Assembly (NCBI GenBank): GCA_007693765.1
Contig: RECZ01000069.1
Location: 1 to 47,588, forward strand
Reading direction: 5' to 3'
DNA length: 47,588 bases
From: Phycisphaerales bacterium
GTDB taxonomy: Bacteria > Planctomycetota > Phycisphaerae > Phycisphaerales > UBA1924
This document shows positions 1 to 7,568 of the stretch, in pieces. How positions within the stretch are numbered: position 1 is the stretch's first letter; each line of letters starts with the position of its first letter. The translations under genes and the position numbers were made by a program. Under the pieces are notes generated by a model, which did not search any database, had not been told where the DNA came from, and was given only the letters and a program-made list of their open reading frames with translations.

Positions 1-1364
1 TTGCTGCGCCAGTCGTGGGGGTAGGAGTGCATGAACGTGTGGTCGTGGAACAGGTGCCCGCTGCCGCGCAGGCGCTCCGTCACGCTCTTGTTCGCGTCCC
101 ACACGCTCACGCCCCGCAGCCAATCGGGGGCGGTGTCGTCGTACGTGCCGTCCTCGCGCACGGGGCAGTAGATGGGCAGGCCCTCGCGCACGCCGGTCAT
201 GTAGTCCTCGGCGCCGTGCCCGGGCGCGGTGTGGACGAGGCCCGTGCCGTCCTCGAGCGTCACGTAGTCCGCCGCAACGACGCGGTGCAGGCGGGGCGTC
301 TCGGGGAGCTTGTCCTGCTCCTGCAGCGCCCGCCCGAGCGAAGCGCCGTCCACGAAGGGGTGCCGGTACCCCAGCCCGACGAGCCGCTCACCCGTCGTGG
401 TCGCGAGGATCTCCACGTCCTCCGCCTTCGCGCCCCTGGCGACCTTCTCCAGCAGTTCCTTCGCCAGCACCGTGAGCGCCCCGTCGATGCGCGCCAGCGC
501 ATACTCGAAGCGCGGATGCACCGCGATGGCGAGGTTCGCCGGGAGCGTCCAGGGCGTCGTCGTCCAGATCATGAACGAGGGGCGCGTCTCCGGGTGGTCG
601 GTCAGGCCGAAGGCCTCGAACACCGCGTCGGCGTCCGCCGCCTCGAAGTCCACATACACAGAAATATCCTCGCGGTCCTGATACTCCAGCTCCGCCTCCG
701 CCAGCGCCGTCTGGTTCGCGATCGACCAGTGCACCGCCTTGCGCTGCCGGTAGACGATCCCCTGCTCCACCATCGACGCGAACAACTCCAGCGTCGCGCC
801 CTCGTACGCCGGCGCCATCGTCATGTACGGGTCGTTGTACGCGGCCATCGTCAGCAGACGCTGCATCTGGCCCGCCTGCACCTTCACGAACTTCTCCGCG
901 TCCTTCTGGCACTCGCGCCGGATGGCCATGCGGCGTTGGTCGTCGGGCAGGGCGCTGATCTTCTCGATCTTGCCGCCCTTGACGAGCTCGCCCATGACCT
1001 TGTGCTCGATGGGCAGGCCGTGGCAGTCCCAGCCGGGGATGTAGGGGCAGTCCATGCCCATCATGCCGCGCGTGCGGACCACGAAGTCCTTGAGGCACTT
1101 GTTGAGCATGTGCCCGAGGTGGATGTCGCCGTTGGCGTAGGGGGGGCCGTCGTGGAAGACGAAGGGGGGAGCGCCCTTTCGGGCCTCGCGCAGGCGGGCG
1201 TAGACGCCGGCCTTTTCCCAGCGCTTCAGGCTGGCGGGCTCGTTCTGCACCAGGTTGGCCTTCATGGGGAAGGCCGTCTTGGGCAGGTTGAGGGTCTTCT
1301 TGTAGTCCGGGCCGGGCGATTGTTGGGCGCCGGCGCTCTCGGATGTCTGCGGGGTCTGGCTCAT
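1..1364 (-). CDS. ileS: Isoleucyl-tRNA synthetase (N-terminal part, cut by window start)
   Basis: Cytoplasmic class I aminoacyl-tRNA synthetase that charges tRNA-Ile. About 454 N-terminal residues are visible; the rest lies beyond base 1. The nucleotide-binding signature DGPPYANGDIHLGH is clear, with HLGH at residues 82-85. It is followed by the family motif PGWDCHGLPIE and an editing (CP1) region containing TTPWTLPANLAI and the DGTGLVHTAPGHG segment. These are typical of IleRS rather than ValRS or LeuRS. The KMSKS loop and anticodon-binding domain are outside the window. The chosen ATG (1362-1364) gives an ordinary N-terminal extension of about 70 residues before HIGH, and a weak GAAAG lies upstream. 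No T-box-like leader is visible in front of it. Confidence 0.96.
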   Translation of the reverse strand, partial: MSQTPQTSESAGAQQSPGPDYKKTLNLPKTAFPMKANLVQNEPASLKRWEKAGVYARLREARKGAPPFVFHDGPPYANGDIHLGHMLNKCLKDFVVRTRGMMGMDCPYIPGWDCHGLPIEHKVMGELVKGGKIEKISALPDDQRRMAIRRECQKDAEKFVKVQAGQMQRLLTMAAYNDPYMTMAPAYEGATLELFASMVEQGIVYRQRKAVHWSIANQTALAEAELEYQDREDISVYVDFEAADADAVFEAFGLTDHPETRPSFMIWTTTPWTLPANLAIAVHPRFEYALARIDGALTVLAKELLEKVARGAKAEDVEILATTTGERLVGLGYRHPFVDGASLGRALQEQDKLPETPRLHRVVAADYVTLEDGTGLVHTAPGHGAEDYMTGVREGLPIYCPVREDGTYDDTAPDWLRGVSVWDANKSVTERLRGSGHLFHDHTFMHSYPHDWRS

Positions 1365-1689
1365 GCGTCGCTTTCGTCGGACGGGCCCCGCGCGGGCGGA
1401 TCGCCCCGCGCCAGGCGCCGGTGGTTCGTGCGGATCGTATCGGGAAGGGCTCGGCGTGCCTCGACGCCGCGCCCCAACGCCCCGGGGCCCGCACCCGGAT
1501 GGGGGCGGGCGTCGCGTGCGCCCCGCCCTCGCGTCAGTTCAACGCGAGGCGGGGCGGCCGAATTCGCGCAGCGACGCGCGGTCGGGACCGGCGTCGGCGC
1601 GTGGACTGGTTCCGGGAGTTCCGGGGGCGCATGGGCAAAGAATAACCCGCCTTGGGGGCGGGTCAACGAATGTCGGGATGTCGGATCGC
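1365..1689. other. Gene-free stretch between ileS and the DUF2617-like gene
   Basis: These 325 bases hold the leader of ileS (minus strand) and the terminator of the upstream DUF2617-like gene at 1634-1663. Open frames here have non-coding codon use and match nothing I recognise. No clear promoter hexamers stand out. Confidence 0.6.
1634..1663 (-). terminator. Intrinsic terminator of the DUF2617-like gene
   Basis: On the minus strand a perfect 7-bp stem (ACCCGCC / GGCGGGT, positions 1657-1663 and 1645-1651, 5-base loop) is followed by the T-rich run TTATTCTTTG. It lies 27 bases past the stop at 1690. Confidence 0.7.
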
Positions 1690-2235
1690 TCAAACGTGCT
1701 CGAAGATCGTCTGCGAGCGGAGCACCAGCCCGCCGGCGGCGAGCAGGTGGTACGCCTGCGCGTGGATCTCGCGCTTGTGGCGCTGCACATCGAGGATCGA
1801 GGCGCACTTGCCGGCCTCGGGGTCCACCCACGTGTGCGCCGCGGCGTCGACCTCGCGGGCGAAGTCGAGCAGCTCCTTGTACGTAGCGCTGTACAGATTG
1901 TCGCTGAGCGTCTCGGTCTGCACCGTGGAGACGTACTTGATCCGCTCGCCGATCATCTGTTCGTGATCGCGTTCGCCGGCGCAGGGGAACGCGGCGCTGA
2001 TGCCGCGCTCGGGCAGGCCGGAGTCCTGCGAGGTGATCAACTCCGTGACGCAGCCGCCCTCGTGCTGGAAGCGCATCACGTGCCCGCCGGGGAGAACCCA
2101 CCCCTCGAACTCGTACTGGCCGTGCACAATCGTCAGACGGTTCCGGACCTTGAAGAGCTCCGGGTGCAGTGCGCGCTTGTACAGCACCAAGCGGTACGCC
2201 TGCAGAAGGCTGGTGACCTTTGCGGATGAGTTCAT
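1690..2235 (-). CDS. DUF2617 family protein
   Basis: A 181-residue soluble protein without signal peptide or membrane segment. The N-terminal half has RALHPELF, a short strand, then GGHVMRF followed by an acidic/threonine stretch and LPERG. The centre has ERIKYVSTVQTETLSDNLY. This order matches what I remember of the DUF2617 family (about 170 residues, known from actinobacteria and planctomycetes, function unknown). The start ATG is supported by AAGGA six bases upstream. It is divergent from the HEAT-repeat gene and has its own terminator at 1634-1663, so it is probably monocistronic. A GATAAT hexamer at 2326-2331 (minus strand) could be its -10. The family name is from memory; no function should be inferred. 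Confidence 0.75.
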   Translation of the reverse strand: MNSSAKVTSLLQAYRLVLYKRALHPELFKVRNRLTIVHGQYEFEGWVLPGGHVMRFQHEGGCVTELITSQDSGLPERGISAAFPCAGERDHEQMIGERIKYVSTVQTETLSDNLYSATYKELLDFAREVDAAAHTWVDPEAGKCASILDVQRHKREIHAQAYHLLAAGGLVLRSQTIFEHV

Positions 2236-2498
2236 GGCTCGTCCTTGAAGAAAGGGTCCAACGCGATCAATGCGTTGGTGGAGGGAGAGGGCCGGATCGT
2301 ATCCGCGATCCGGGAGTTGACAAGGATTATCTCGAAAAGAATGCGCTCTTTGCGGTAAAAAACACCGGAAAACACAGGCGATATTTGCGCCAGCCGCTGG
2401 CCGATCTCGCAAGTGCCCACGCTGGGGGCCTTTGCGCGGGGCCGCTCGATCCCCTGTTCTATGGAGCGGCGATTGCTCACCCGTTGCTCCTGATACGC
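2236..2498. promoter_or_regulatory. Divergent promoter region, DUF2617-like gene / HEAT gene
   Basis: 263 bases between divergent genes, with an AT-richer island at about 2315-2380 that stands out from the surrounding GC-rich DNA. The minus strand carries GATAAT (2326-2331) at a suitable distance from the start at 2235. The plus strand carries a perfect TTGACA (2317-2322), but no good -10 lies 16-18 bases further on. The hexamers are candidates only. Confidence 0.35.
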
Positions 2499-4460
2499 AT
2501 GCTGACGCGACTGGTTCACTCCGAGTTGGTGCGCAAACTCCCGCGCCGCAACAGGCTGGGCGCCCTGGGGGCGACGCTGCGCGTGTGCGGCCCCGACGAG
2601 GCCGACGCCATCCTGCAGTCCCTCCTCCATTCCGGGAAGAAAAGACCCTCACGCCTCGCGCTCGAGGCCGCCGCCCGCAACTGGAGCCGCCTGGCGACTG
2701 ACAGGCAGAAAGCCCTCCTGCAACGCGTCGATGACCTCCCCGGCCTCATCAACACCCTCGCCGGGGGGGAAGACCCCGAAGCACGTATTGCCGCGGCCGG
2801 GCTCATAACCCGCGGCGCAACAGCGCCATCGAAGGCGACCCGCACCCCGCCCGATGCGCTCGTGCAGCCGCTCGCCGCACTCCTCGCCGATCCGGACCAG
2901 AGCGTTCGCCACGCCGCCACCGACGCCGTGCTGGCGCTCGCCGCGGCCGCGAGCGACGAACCGAACAATAGCTATGTTCGGTATATGTTCGATTGTGCGA
3001 TCGCTCTTGGAGCGCAAGCGTTCCCCGAGCACCGACGCCGCGAAGTGATGGACCTCGTCATCGGCGTCATCGACGCCCCCGGCCCGCGCCTTCGCGCCTG
3101 GCTCGCCTCTCCCGATGAGCCCGGGCGGATGGCCCTCCGCGCCGCCCTGCGACGACGGCGCGGCCCGGACGCCTGCGCCCTCGCCGCACATTTACTGGCT
3201 GACCGCGATCTCGGTGGTGCGGCGATCGAAGTCCTCGGCGCCGTCTCCACCGATGATGAGCGCGAGGCCGCCCTCACCCGCCCGAGCCTCTTCGCGCACC
3301 CGCGCGCCCGCGCCAGGTTGGCCCGGGCCGCGGGCGCTACGGACCTGCTGGGCGACGAGCGCACCCCCGAGCGACTCTCCGACGCGGCCCGTGAGGGTTG
3401 GCTCGAACTGGTGCGCGTGCTGCCCATGGACGACCGCGCCCGGCTCAACCGCCTCGCGTCGCGCCTGGCCGACCCCGAGCCCCGCGTCCGCGCCAAGGCG
3501 GCGCGCATCTGCGCCGGTGCGCGCCCCTCAGAAGCCCGCGACGGCCTGCTGCGCGATTTCGCCTGCGCTGCCGAGGCCCCCGCCGCACGCCACGCCCTCG
3601 TCGCGCTGATCGCCGACCGCGACCCCGCCCGCGAGCCGGCGCTCCGCGATGCGCTGGGCACGCTCGAGCGCTCACCCCACGCATCGGTGCGCGCGTTGGC
3701 GTTCTTCTCGGGCGACACGCTCGACGCCGACCTGCGCCCAGAGCGCCGCCGAGCGCAACTGATCCGCGACCGCGACGCCTGCGTGCGCGACCTGCGGGTC
3801 CGCGTCCTGCACGACGGCGACGACGAAGCCAGGATCGAGAGCATCCTCATCGCGCGGCGTCTGGGCGTTGCGCACGAACTGGAGCTTGAACTCCTCGCCG
3901 CCGCGGGCTCGCCCTGCGTGCGCGTGTGCGCCGCCGCGGCCGGCGCGCTGCGCAGCGTGCCCACCGAGACCGCCCGCGCTGCGCTCGCCCGCCTCGCCTC
4001 GCACACGGACGACCGCGTCCGCGCCAACGCCGTCGACGCCCTCAGCGCCCGCGACGCAGCGGACCCGGCCGTCGCCGCGGCTCTCCGCGACGACGCGCCC
4101 CGCGTCGTCGCCGGCGCGATCGCCGGCCTGGCGCGCACGTTCGGCGCCCTCGAACCCGACGCCCGCCTCGCCCTCCGCGACCTGCTCGCCCACGACGACG
4201 AACGCGCCCGCCTCGCCGGCCTGTGGGCCGCGATGCGCGGCGGGGTCGCCGAAGCGGCCCCACTCGTCGCCCGGCGCATCCGTCTCGGCGTTTCCGACCA
4301 CGAGCGCCGACTCGCCGCCCGCTGCGCCCGTCATCTGCTGCTCCGGATGGAGCGGCACGCTCCGCCGGCGAACCGCGAGCAACACACCGACGCCGCAACG
4401 CCAGAGATCGTCGTCACGCCCCGCGTGGCGGAGCGACTGGGGAGAGGGCCGCGCGCATGA
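2499..4460 (+). CDS. HEAT-repeat protein
   Basis: A 653-residue protein built almost entirely of short alpha-helical repeats of the HEAT/PBS-lyase type. Repeat units are recognisable by their D-P-x-x-x-V-R-x-x-A cores, for example DPDQSVRHAATDAV, DPEPRVRAKAARI, SPCVRVCAAAAGAL, DDRVRANAVDAL and DERARLAGLW. Such scaffolds mediate protein-protein contact; no catalytic motif, signal peptide or membrane segment is visible, so it is probably a cytoplasmic adaptor. ATG 2499 is chosen because coding-like composition begins there; the frame extends further upstream but through AT-rich promoter-like DNA. Its stop overlaps the next gene's start (ATGA at 4457-4460), implying translational coupling with the small membrane protein, a plausible partner. 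Specific function unknown. Confidence 0.8.
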   Translation: MLTRLVHSELVRKLPRRNRLGALGATLRVCGPDEADAILQSLLHSGKKRPSRLALEAAARNWSRLATDRQKALLQRVDDLPGLINTLAGGEDPEARIAAAGLITRGATAPSKATRTPPDALVQPLAALLADPDQSVRHAATDAVLALAAAASDEPNNSYVRYMFDCAIALGAQAFPEHRRREVMDLVIGVIDAPGPRLRAWLASPDEPGRMALRAALRRRRGPDACALAAHLLADRDLGGAAIEVLGAVSTDDEREAALTRPSLFAHPRARARLARAAGATDLLGDERTPERLSDAAREGWLELVRVLPMDDRARLNRLASRLADPEPRVRAKAARICAGARPSEARDGLLRDFACAAEAPAARHALVALIADRDPAREPALRDALGTLERSPHASVRALAFFSGDTLDADLRPERRRAQLIRDRDACVRDLRVRVLHDGDDEARIESILIARRLGVAHELELELLAAAGSPCVRVCAAAAGALRSVPTETARAALARLASHTDDRVRANAVDALSARDAADPAVAAALRDDAPRVVAGAIAGLARTFGALEPDARLALRDLLAHDDERARLAGLWAAMRGGVAEAAPLVARRIRLGVSDHERRLAARCARHLLLRMERHAPPANREQHTDAATPEIVVTPRVAERLGRGPRA

Positions 4461-5029
4461 CGCCCGAAACCGCCATCGCGCTCGCCGCGCCCGCCGCCAT
4501 CGCGTTCGCGTCGGTGCTCGCGGCCGGGGGTTTGACGTGGCTGGCGTGGGGGCGGCGCCCGAAGCGCAGCCCCGAGGACCGTGCGTTCCGTACCCTGACG
4601 CGCAGGGCGGGGCTGCGCGAGGAAGAGATCGCGATCGTCGAGCGTCTGGCCCGCGCGCACCCGGAGGCGCACCCCGTGGCCCTGCTGCTCAGCGCGCACG
4701 CCTTCGATCTCGCCGCCCGCGCCGGCGCGAGACGCATCGACCCCCGCACCGCCGCCCGCGTGCGCGCCCTGCGCGAACGCCTGCACCCCGGCGCCCCCCC
4801 CGGAAATACCCCAGGAAGTTCCCCCGGCCGCGCCACTGGAGCCCCCGGAGCGGCACGCCCGCGCCCTGCGGCCGCGCCGCTGAGTAAGTCCGCCCGCGAT
4901 GCCCACGCCCGCATCGTCACCAGCGCCATCGTCGATGCTCTGCGCAAGAGCGCAAAGAAAACCCCGGCGGTCGCCGGGGCGGGTGGAAACGGTGCTGTCG
5001 CGGGCGGTGGCCCGGCGATTACGCGCTGA
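4457..5029 (+). CDS. Small single-pass membrane protein, unknown function
   Basis: A 190-residue protein whose first 31 residues form one hydrophobic segment followed by a positively charged WGRRPKR stop-transfer. A helical stretch (LTRRAGLREEEIAIVERLARAHP) comes next, then a Pro/Ala/Gly-rich tail. I do not recognise a family. ATGA overlap with the HEAT gene means the two are co-translated, so it may anchor the HEAT scaffold to the membrane (inference). The end is odd: the last 25 or so codons run through the minus-strand terminator of the isc operon (4954-4979) and overlap iscA by 11 bases. The low-complexity C-terminal tail may therefore have arisen by read-through after loss of an earlier stop. 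Confidence 0.65.
   Translation: MTPETAIALAAPAAIAFASVLAAGGLTWLAWGRRPKRSPEDRAFRTLTRRAGLREEEIAIVERLARAHPEAHPVALLLSAHAFDLAARAGARRIDPRTAARVRALRERLHPGAPPGNTPGSSPGRATGAPGAARPRPAAAPLSKSARDAHARIVTSAIVDALRKSAKKTPAVAGAGGNGAVAGGGPAITR
4954..4979 (-). terminator. Intrinsic terminator of the isc operon
   Basis: On the minus strand, CCCCGGC / GCCGGGG (arms 4973-4979 and 4962-4968, 4-base loop) is followed directly by TTTTCTTT (4954-4961). It lies 40 bases past the iscA stop and inside the 3' end of the opposing gene. Confidence 0.8.
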
Positions 5030-5351
5030 AGGACGAGCCGCAGCCGCAGGTGGTGGTGGCGTTGGGGTTGTTGAACACGAACCCGCGCCCCATGACCTCA
5101 TCCTTGAAGTCGATCGTCACGCCGTTGACGTAGAGGAACGACTTGGGGTCGCAGACCAGCTTCACGCCGTGCTGCTCGAACACCTCGTCGTGATCCTTCT
5201 GCGCCTCGGTGAGGTCGAGGATGTAGGAAAAGCCGGAGCAGCCGCCGCCCTTGACGCCCACGCGCAGGCGGATCTTCTCCGCGTCCAACTCCTGCTGCTT
5301 GATGATCGTGCTGATCTCGCGGGCGGCGGTCTCGGTGAGGGTGATGGCCAT
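5019..5351 (-). CDS. A-type iron-sulfur carrier protein (IscA/ErpA family)
   Basis: A 110-residue protein of standard length for A-type carriers, which receive Fe-S clusters from the IscU scaffold and pass them to apo-targets. The three ligand cysteines are present: Cys38 in GGGCSGF, and Cys102 and Cys104 in TTCGCGSSFSA at the C-terminus. The core segment FNNPNATTTCGCG is diagnostic. A fourth cysteine (Cys67) is not part of the family motif. It is the last gene of iscS-iscU-iscA on the minus strand, 253 bases after iscU, and ends before a strong terminator. IscA cannot be told from ErpA by sequence alone; the operon context favours IscA. Confidence 0.93.
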   Translation of the reverse strand: MAITLTETAAREISTIIKQQELDAEKIRLRVGVKGGGCSGFSYILDLTEAQKDHDEVFEQHGVKLVCDPKSFLYVNGVTIDFKDEVMGRGFVFNNPNATTTCGCGSSFSA

Positions 5352-5604
5352 CGGTCGTTCTCCATGAATCAGGCGCGTCCGTGCGGCGCCCGGGATGCGT
5401 CATCGGCGTACGGAAGGGGCCGTCTTCGCCCCGCTCGCCTCGGAAGGATACTACGCTTGCGCCCACCCCGTGGATCGCGCCGGCAGCGGCCCGAAAACCA
5501 CGCCCTGAGGCAAAGCGATCGAACGCTCTCAGGCGTGCCGGGGTGGTCGCCCGGGAGTCTGCCGGAAGGAGGGGTCCGGGTGTCCGGGGGAAACTTCCGG
5601 GGGG

Positions 5605-6033
5605 TTAGTGGTGGTGGGCGTGTTCTTCGGTGTGGATGCCGTTCTTTTCCTGGTAGTCGTGGATGGCCGCCTTGATGGCGTCCTCCGCGAGGACGGAGCA
5701 GTGGATCTTCACCGGCGGCAGGCTCAGTTCCTGCACGATCTCGGTGTTGCGGATCGCCATGCCCTCGTCGAGCGTCTTGCCCTTGAGCCACTCGGTGGCG
5801 AGGCTGGACGATGCGATCGCCGAGCCGCAGCCGAAGGTCTTGAACTTGGCGTCCTCGATCTTGCCCGTCTCGGGGTTGACCTTGATCTGGAGCTGCATCA
5901 CGTCGCCGCACTCGGGGGCGCCGACGACGCCGACGCCGATGTCCTTGCGGTCCTTGACCTCGGACGTCTTGCCGAAGTTGCCGACGTTGCGCGGGTTCTC
6001 GTAGTGATCGACGACTTTTTCGCTGTATGCCAT
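5605..6033 (-). CDS. iscU: Fe-S cluster assembly scaffold IscU
   Basis: A 142-residue scaffold on which IscS-derived sulfur and iron are assembled. The three cluster cysteines are Cys42 (APECGD, with Asp44), Cys69 (FGCGSAIASSS) and Cys112 (KIHCSVLAEDAIKAAI, with His111). The chaperone-recognition motif LPPVK precedes Cys112, which in characterised IscU proteins binds HscA; no hscA or hscB gene is present in the window. The C-terminus is His-rich (HAHHH). It sits between iscS and iscA on the same strand; the gap to iscS contains a heptamer tandem repeat. Confidence 0.96.
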   Translation of the reverse strand: MAYSEKVVDHYENPRNVGNFGKTSEVKDRKDIGVGVVGAPECGDVMQLQIKVNPETGKIEDAKFKTFGCGSAIASSSLATEWLKGKTLDEGMAIRNTEIVQELSLPPVKIHCSVLAEDAIKAAIHDYQEKNGIHTEEHAHHH

Positions 6034-6070
6034 GTGTCACCTCGTAGGTGGTTGGAGTCCAATTCCGAAC

Positions 6071-6126
6071 GCCTGATGCCTGATGCCTGATGCCTGATGC
6101 CTGATGCCTAGTGCCTAGTGCCTACT
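6071..6126. repeat. Heptamer tandem repeat between iscS and iscU
   Basis: Eight uninterrupted 7-base units: GCCTGAT five times (6071-6105), GCCTAGT twice (6106-6119) and GCCTACT once (6120-6126). The array fills the gap between the iscS stop (6133) and the iscU start (6033) and ends 38 bases before the iscU start codon. It is read on the minus strand as ATCAGGC units in the operon's mRNA. Such arrays change copy number by slippage. Confidence 0.95.
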
Positions 6127-6132
6127 CCCCCC

Positions 6133-7371
6133 TCAGTGCGACGCCCACTGGATCTTCGACACGTCGATCCCTTCCAGATGCATGTCGTAGAGGGGGCTCA
6201 TCTCGCGGAGCTTGGTCACGGCCTTCTTGACCTCCGCGATGGTGTAGTCCACCTGCTCCTCGGTCGTCCAGCGCCCCATCGAGAGGCGGAGCGAGGAGTG
6301 CGCGAGATCGTCGCCGATGCCGAGGCTCTTGAGCACGTAGCTCGGCTCCAGCGATGCGCTGGTGCACGCCGAGCCGGAGGAGCAGGCCACGTTCTTCACC
6401 GCCATCATCAGCCCCTCGCCCTCGACGAAGCCGAAGGAGATGTTCGTCATGTGCGGCAGCCGCTTCTCCGCGTGCCCGTTGACCTGCGAGACGTCGATCG
6501 CCGCGGTCAGCTCACGCTCCATCTTCAGCCGCAGTTTCAGCAGGCGATCGCGTTCGCTGTCCATTTCCGCCATGCACAGCTCCGCCGCCTTGCCCAGGCC
6601 CACGATGCCGGTGACGTTGAGCGTGCCCGAGCGGAAGCCGCGCTCCTGCCCGCCGCCCTCCTGCAGGGGGACGAGGCGGACGCGGGGCTTGCGCCGACGC
6701 ACGTACAGCGCGCCGACGCCCTTGGGGCCGTACATCTTATGCGCCGAGAGCGAGAGCAGGTCGATGCTGTCGCGCTCGACATCCGTGGGCATCTTGCCGA
6801 CCCACTGTGTCGCGTCGGTGTGGAAGATCACGTCGCGCGACTTGCACAGCGCGCCGATCTCGGGGATCTCATTGATCGTGCCGATCTCGTTGTTCGCCCA
6901 CATCAGCGTGACGAGGATGGTGTCCTCGCGCATGGCGTTCTTCACCATGTCCGCCGTGATGATCCCGTCCGGGCCCGGCTCGAGGAAGGTCGCGTCGAAG
7001 CCCTCGCGCATGAGGCGCTTCACCGGGTCCAGCACCGCCTTGTGCTCGTGCACCGCGGTGATGATGTGCCCGCGCCCGGTCTGGCCGGCGGGGTTCTTCT
7101 CGTACATCATCGCCGCGCCCTTTATGGCGAGGTTGTTCGATTCCGTCGCGCCGGAGGTGAAGATGATCTCCTTCTCCGAGGCGCCCAGCAGCGCCGCGAC
7201 GCTGGCGCGGGCCTTGTCGACCGCGTCCTCCGACGCCCACCCGAAGCGGTGGTTGCGGCTGCCGGGGTTGCCGTACTCCTCCGTGAAGTAGGGCAGCATC
7301 GCCTCCACGACGCGCGGGTCGCACGGCGTGGTGGCGGCGTGATCGAGGTACACCGGGAGTTTCATGGTCAT
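6133..7371 (-). CDS. iscS: Cysteine desulfurase IscS
   Basis: PLP enzyme of 412 residues that removes sulfur from L-cysteine for Fe-S assembly. The PLP lysine is Lys212 in SLSAHKMYGPKG, and the catalytic cysteine is Cys336 in the mobile loop CSSGSACTSASLEPSYV. The C-terminus (LREMSPLYDMHLEGIDVSKIQWASH) closely parallels the IscU-binding tail of enterobacterial IscS, so this is true group I IscS rather than NifS or SufS. Two start codons are possible: 7371 (MTMKLP) or 7365 (MKLP). It heads the operon iscS-iscU-iscA; no iscR, hscAB or fdx follows. A palindrome and a TATACT hexamer about 120-140 bases upstream probably form its regulated promoter. Confidence 0.96.
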   Translation of the reverse strand: MTMKLPVYLDHAATTPCDPRVVEAMLPYFTEEYGNPGSRNHRFGWASEDAVDKARASVAALLGASEKEIIFTSGATESNNLAIKGAAMMYEKNPAGQTGRGHIITAVHEHKAVLDPVKRLMREGFDATFLEPGPDGIITADMVKNAMREDTILVTLMWANNEIGTINEIPEIGALCKSRDVIFHTDATQWVGKMPTDVERDSIDLLSLSAHKMYGPKGVGALYVRRRKPRVRLVPLQEGGGQERGFRSGTLNVTGIVGLGKAAELCMAEMDSERDRLLKLRLKMERELTAAIDVSQVNGHAEKRLPHMTNISFGFVEGEGLMMAVKNVACSSGSACTSASLEPSYVLKSLGIGDDLAHSSLRLSMGRWTTEEQVDYTIAEVKKAVTKLREMSPLYDMHLEGIDVSKIQWASH

Positions 7372-7491
7372 GCCTGCGTGTGTCCTGCTGGCTCGGGGTT
7401 TTGCGTGGGTGGTGATGCGAAGTTGTTCGGGCGGCGGCGGTCGTCGGATTGCCCCCGTGGGCGGCCGCGCGGCGCTCGGAAAAACGCCGCC

Positions 7492-7513
7492 ACTTAGAAT
7501 CATTCCAAGTATA
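7492..7513 (-). promoter_or_regulatory. Candidate operator palindrome with overlapping -10, isc promoter
   Basis: ACTTAGAATCATTCCAAGT (7492-7510) is an inverted repeat with only one mismatched pair around its central base. It overlaps a minus-strand TATACT hexamer (7508-7513) that would start transcription at about 7501, some 130 bases before iscS. A dyad overlapping a -10 upstream of Fe-S genes is where an Rrf2-type (IscR-like) or Fur-type repressor would be expected. It does not match the E. coli IscR consensus well, and no good -35 is visible. Confidence 0.5.
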
Positions 7514-7568
7514 GCCCGCACGCCCGGGCGCCGCCATGCGTCCGGGCGGTCGACGCCGGCCGGCGCCG

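Noticed and set aside
1365-1640. T-box leader in front of ileS
   Set aside because: No T-box sequence or specifier-loop structure could be seen, and no terminator/antiterminator pair precedes the ATG.
2317-2322. Perfect TTGACA as the -35 of the HEAT gene
   Set aside because: No acceptable -10 hexamer is found 16-18 bases downstream.
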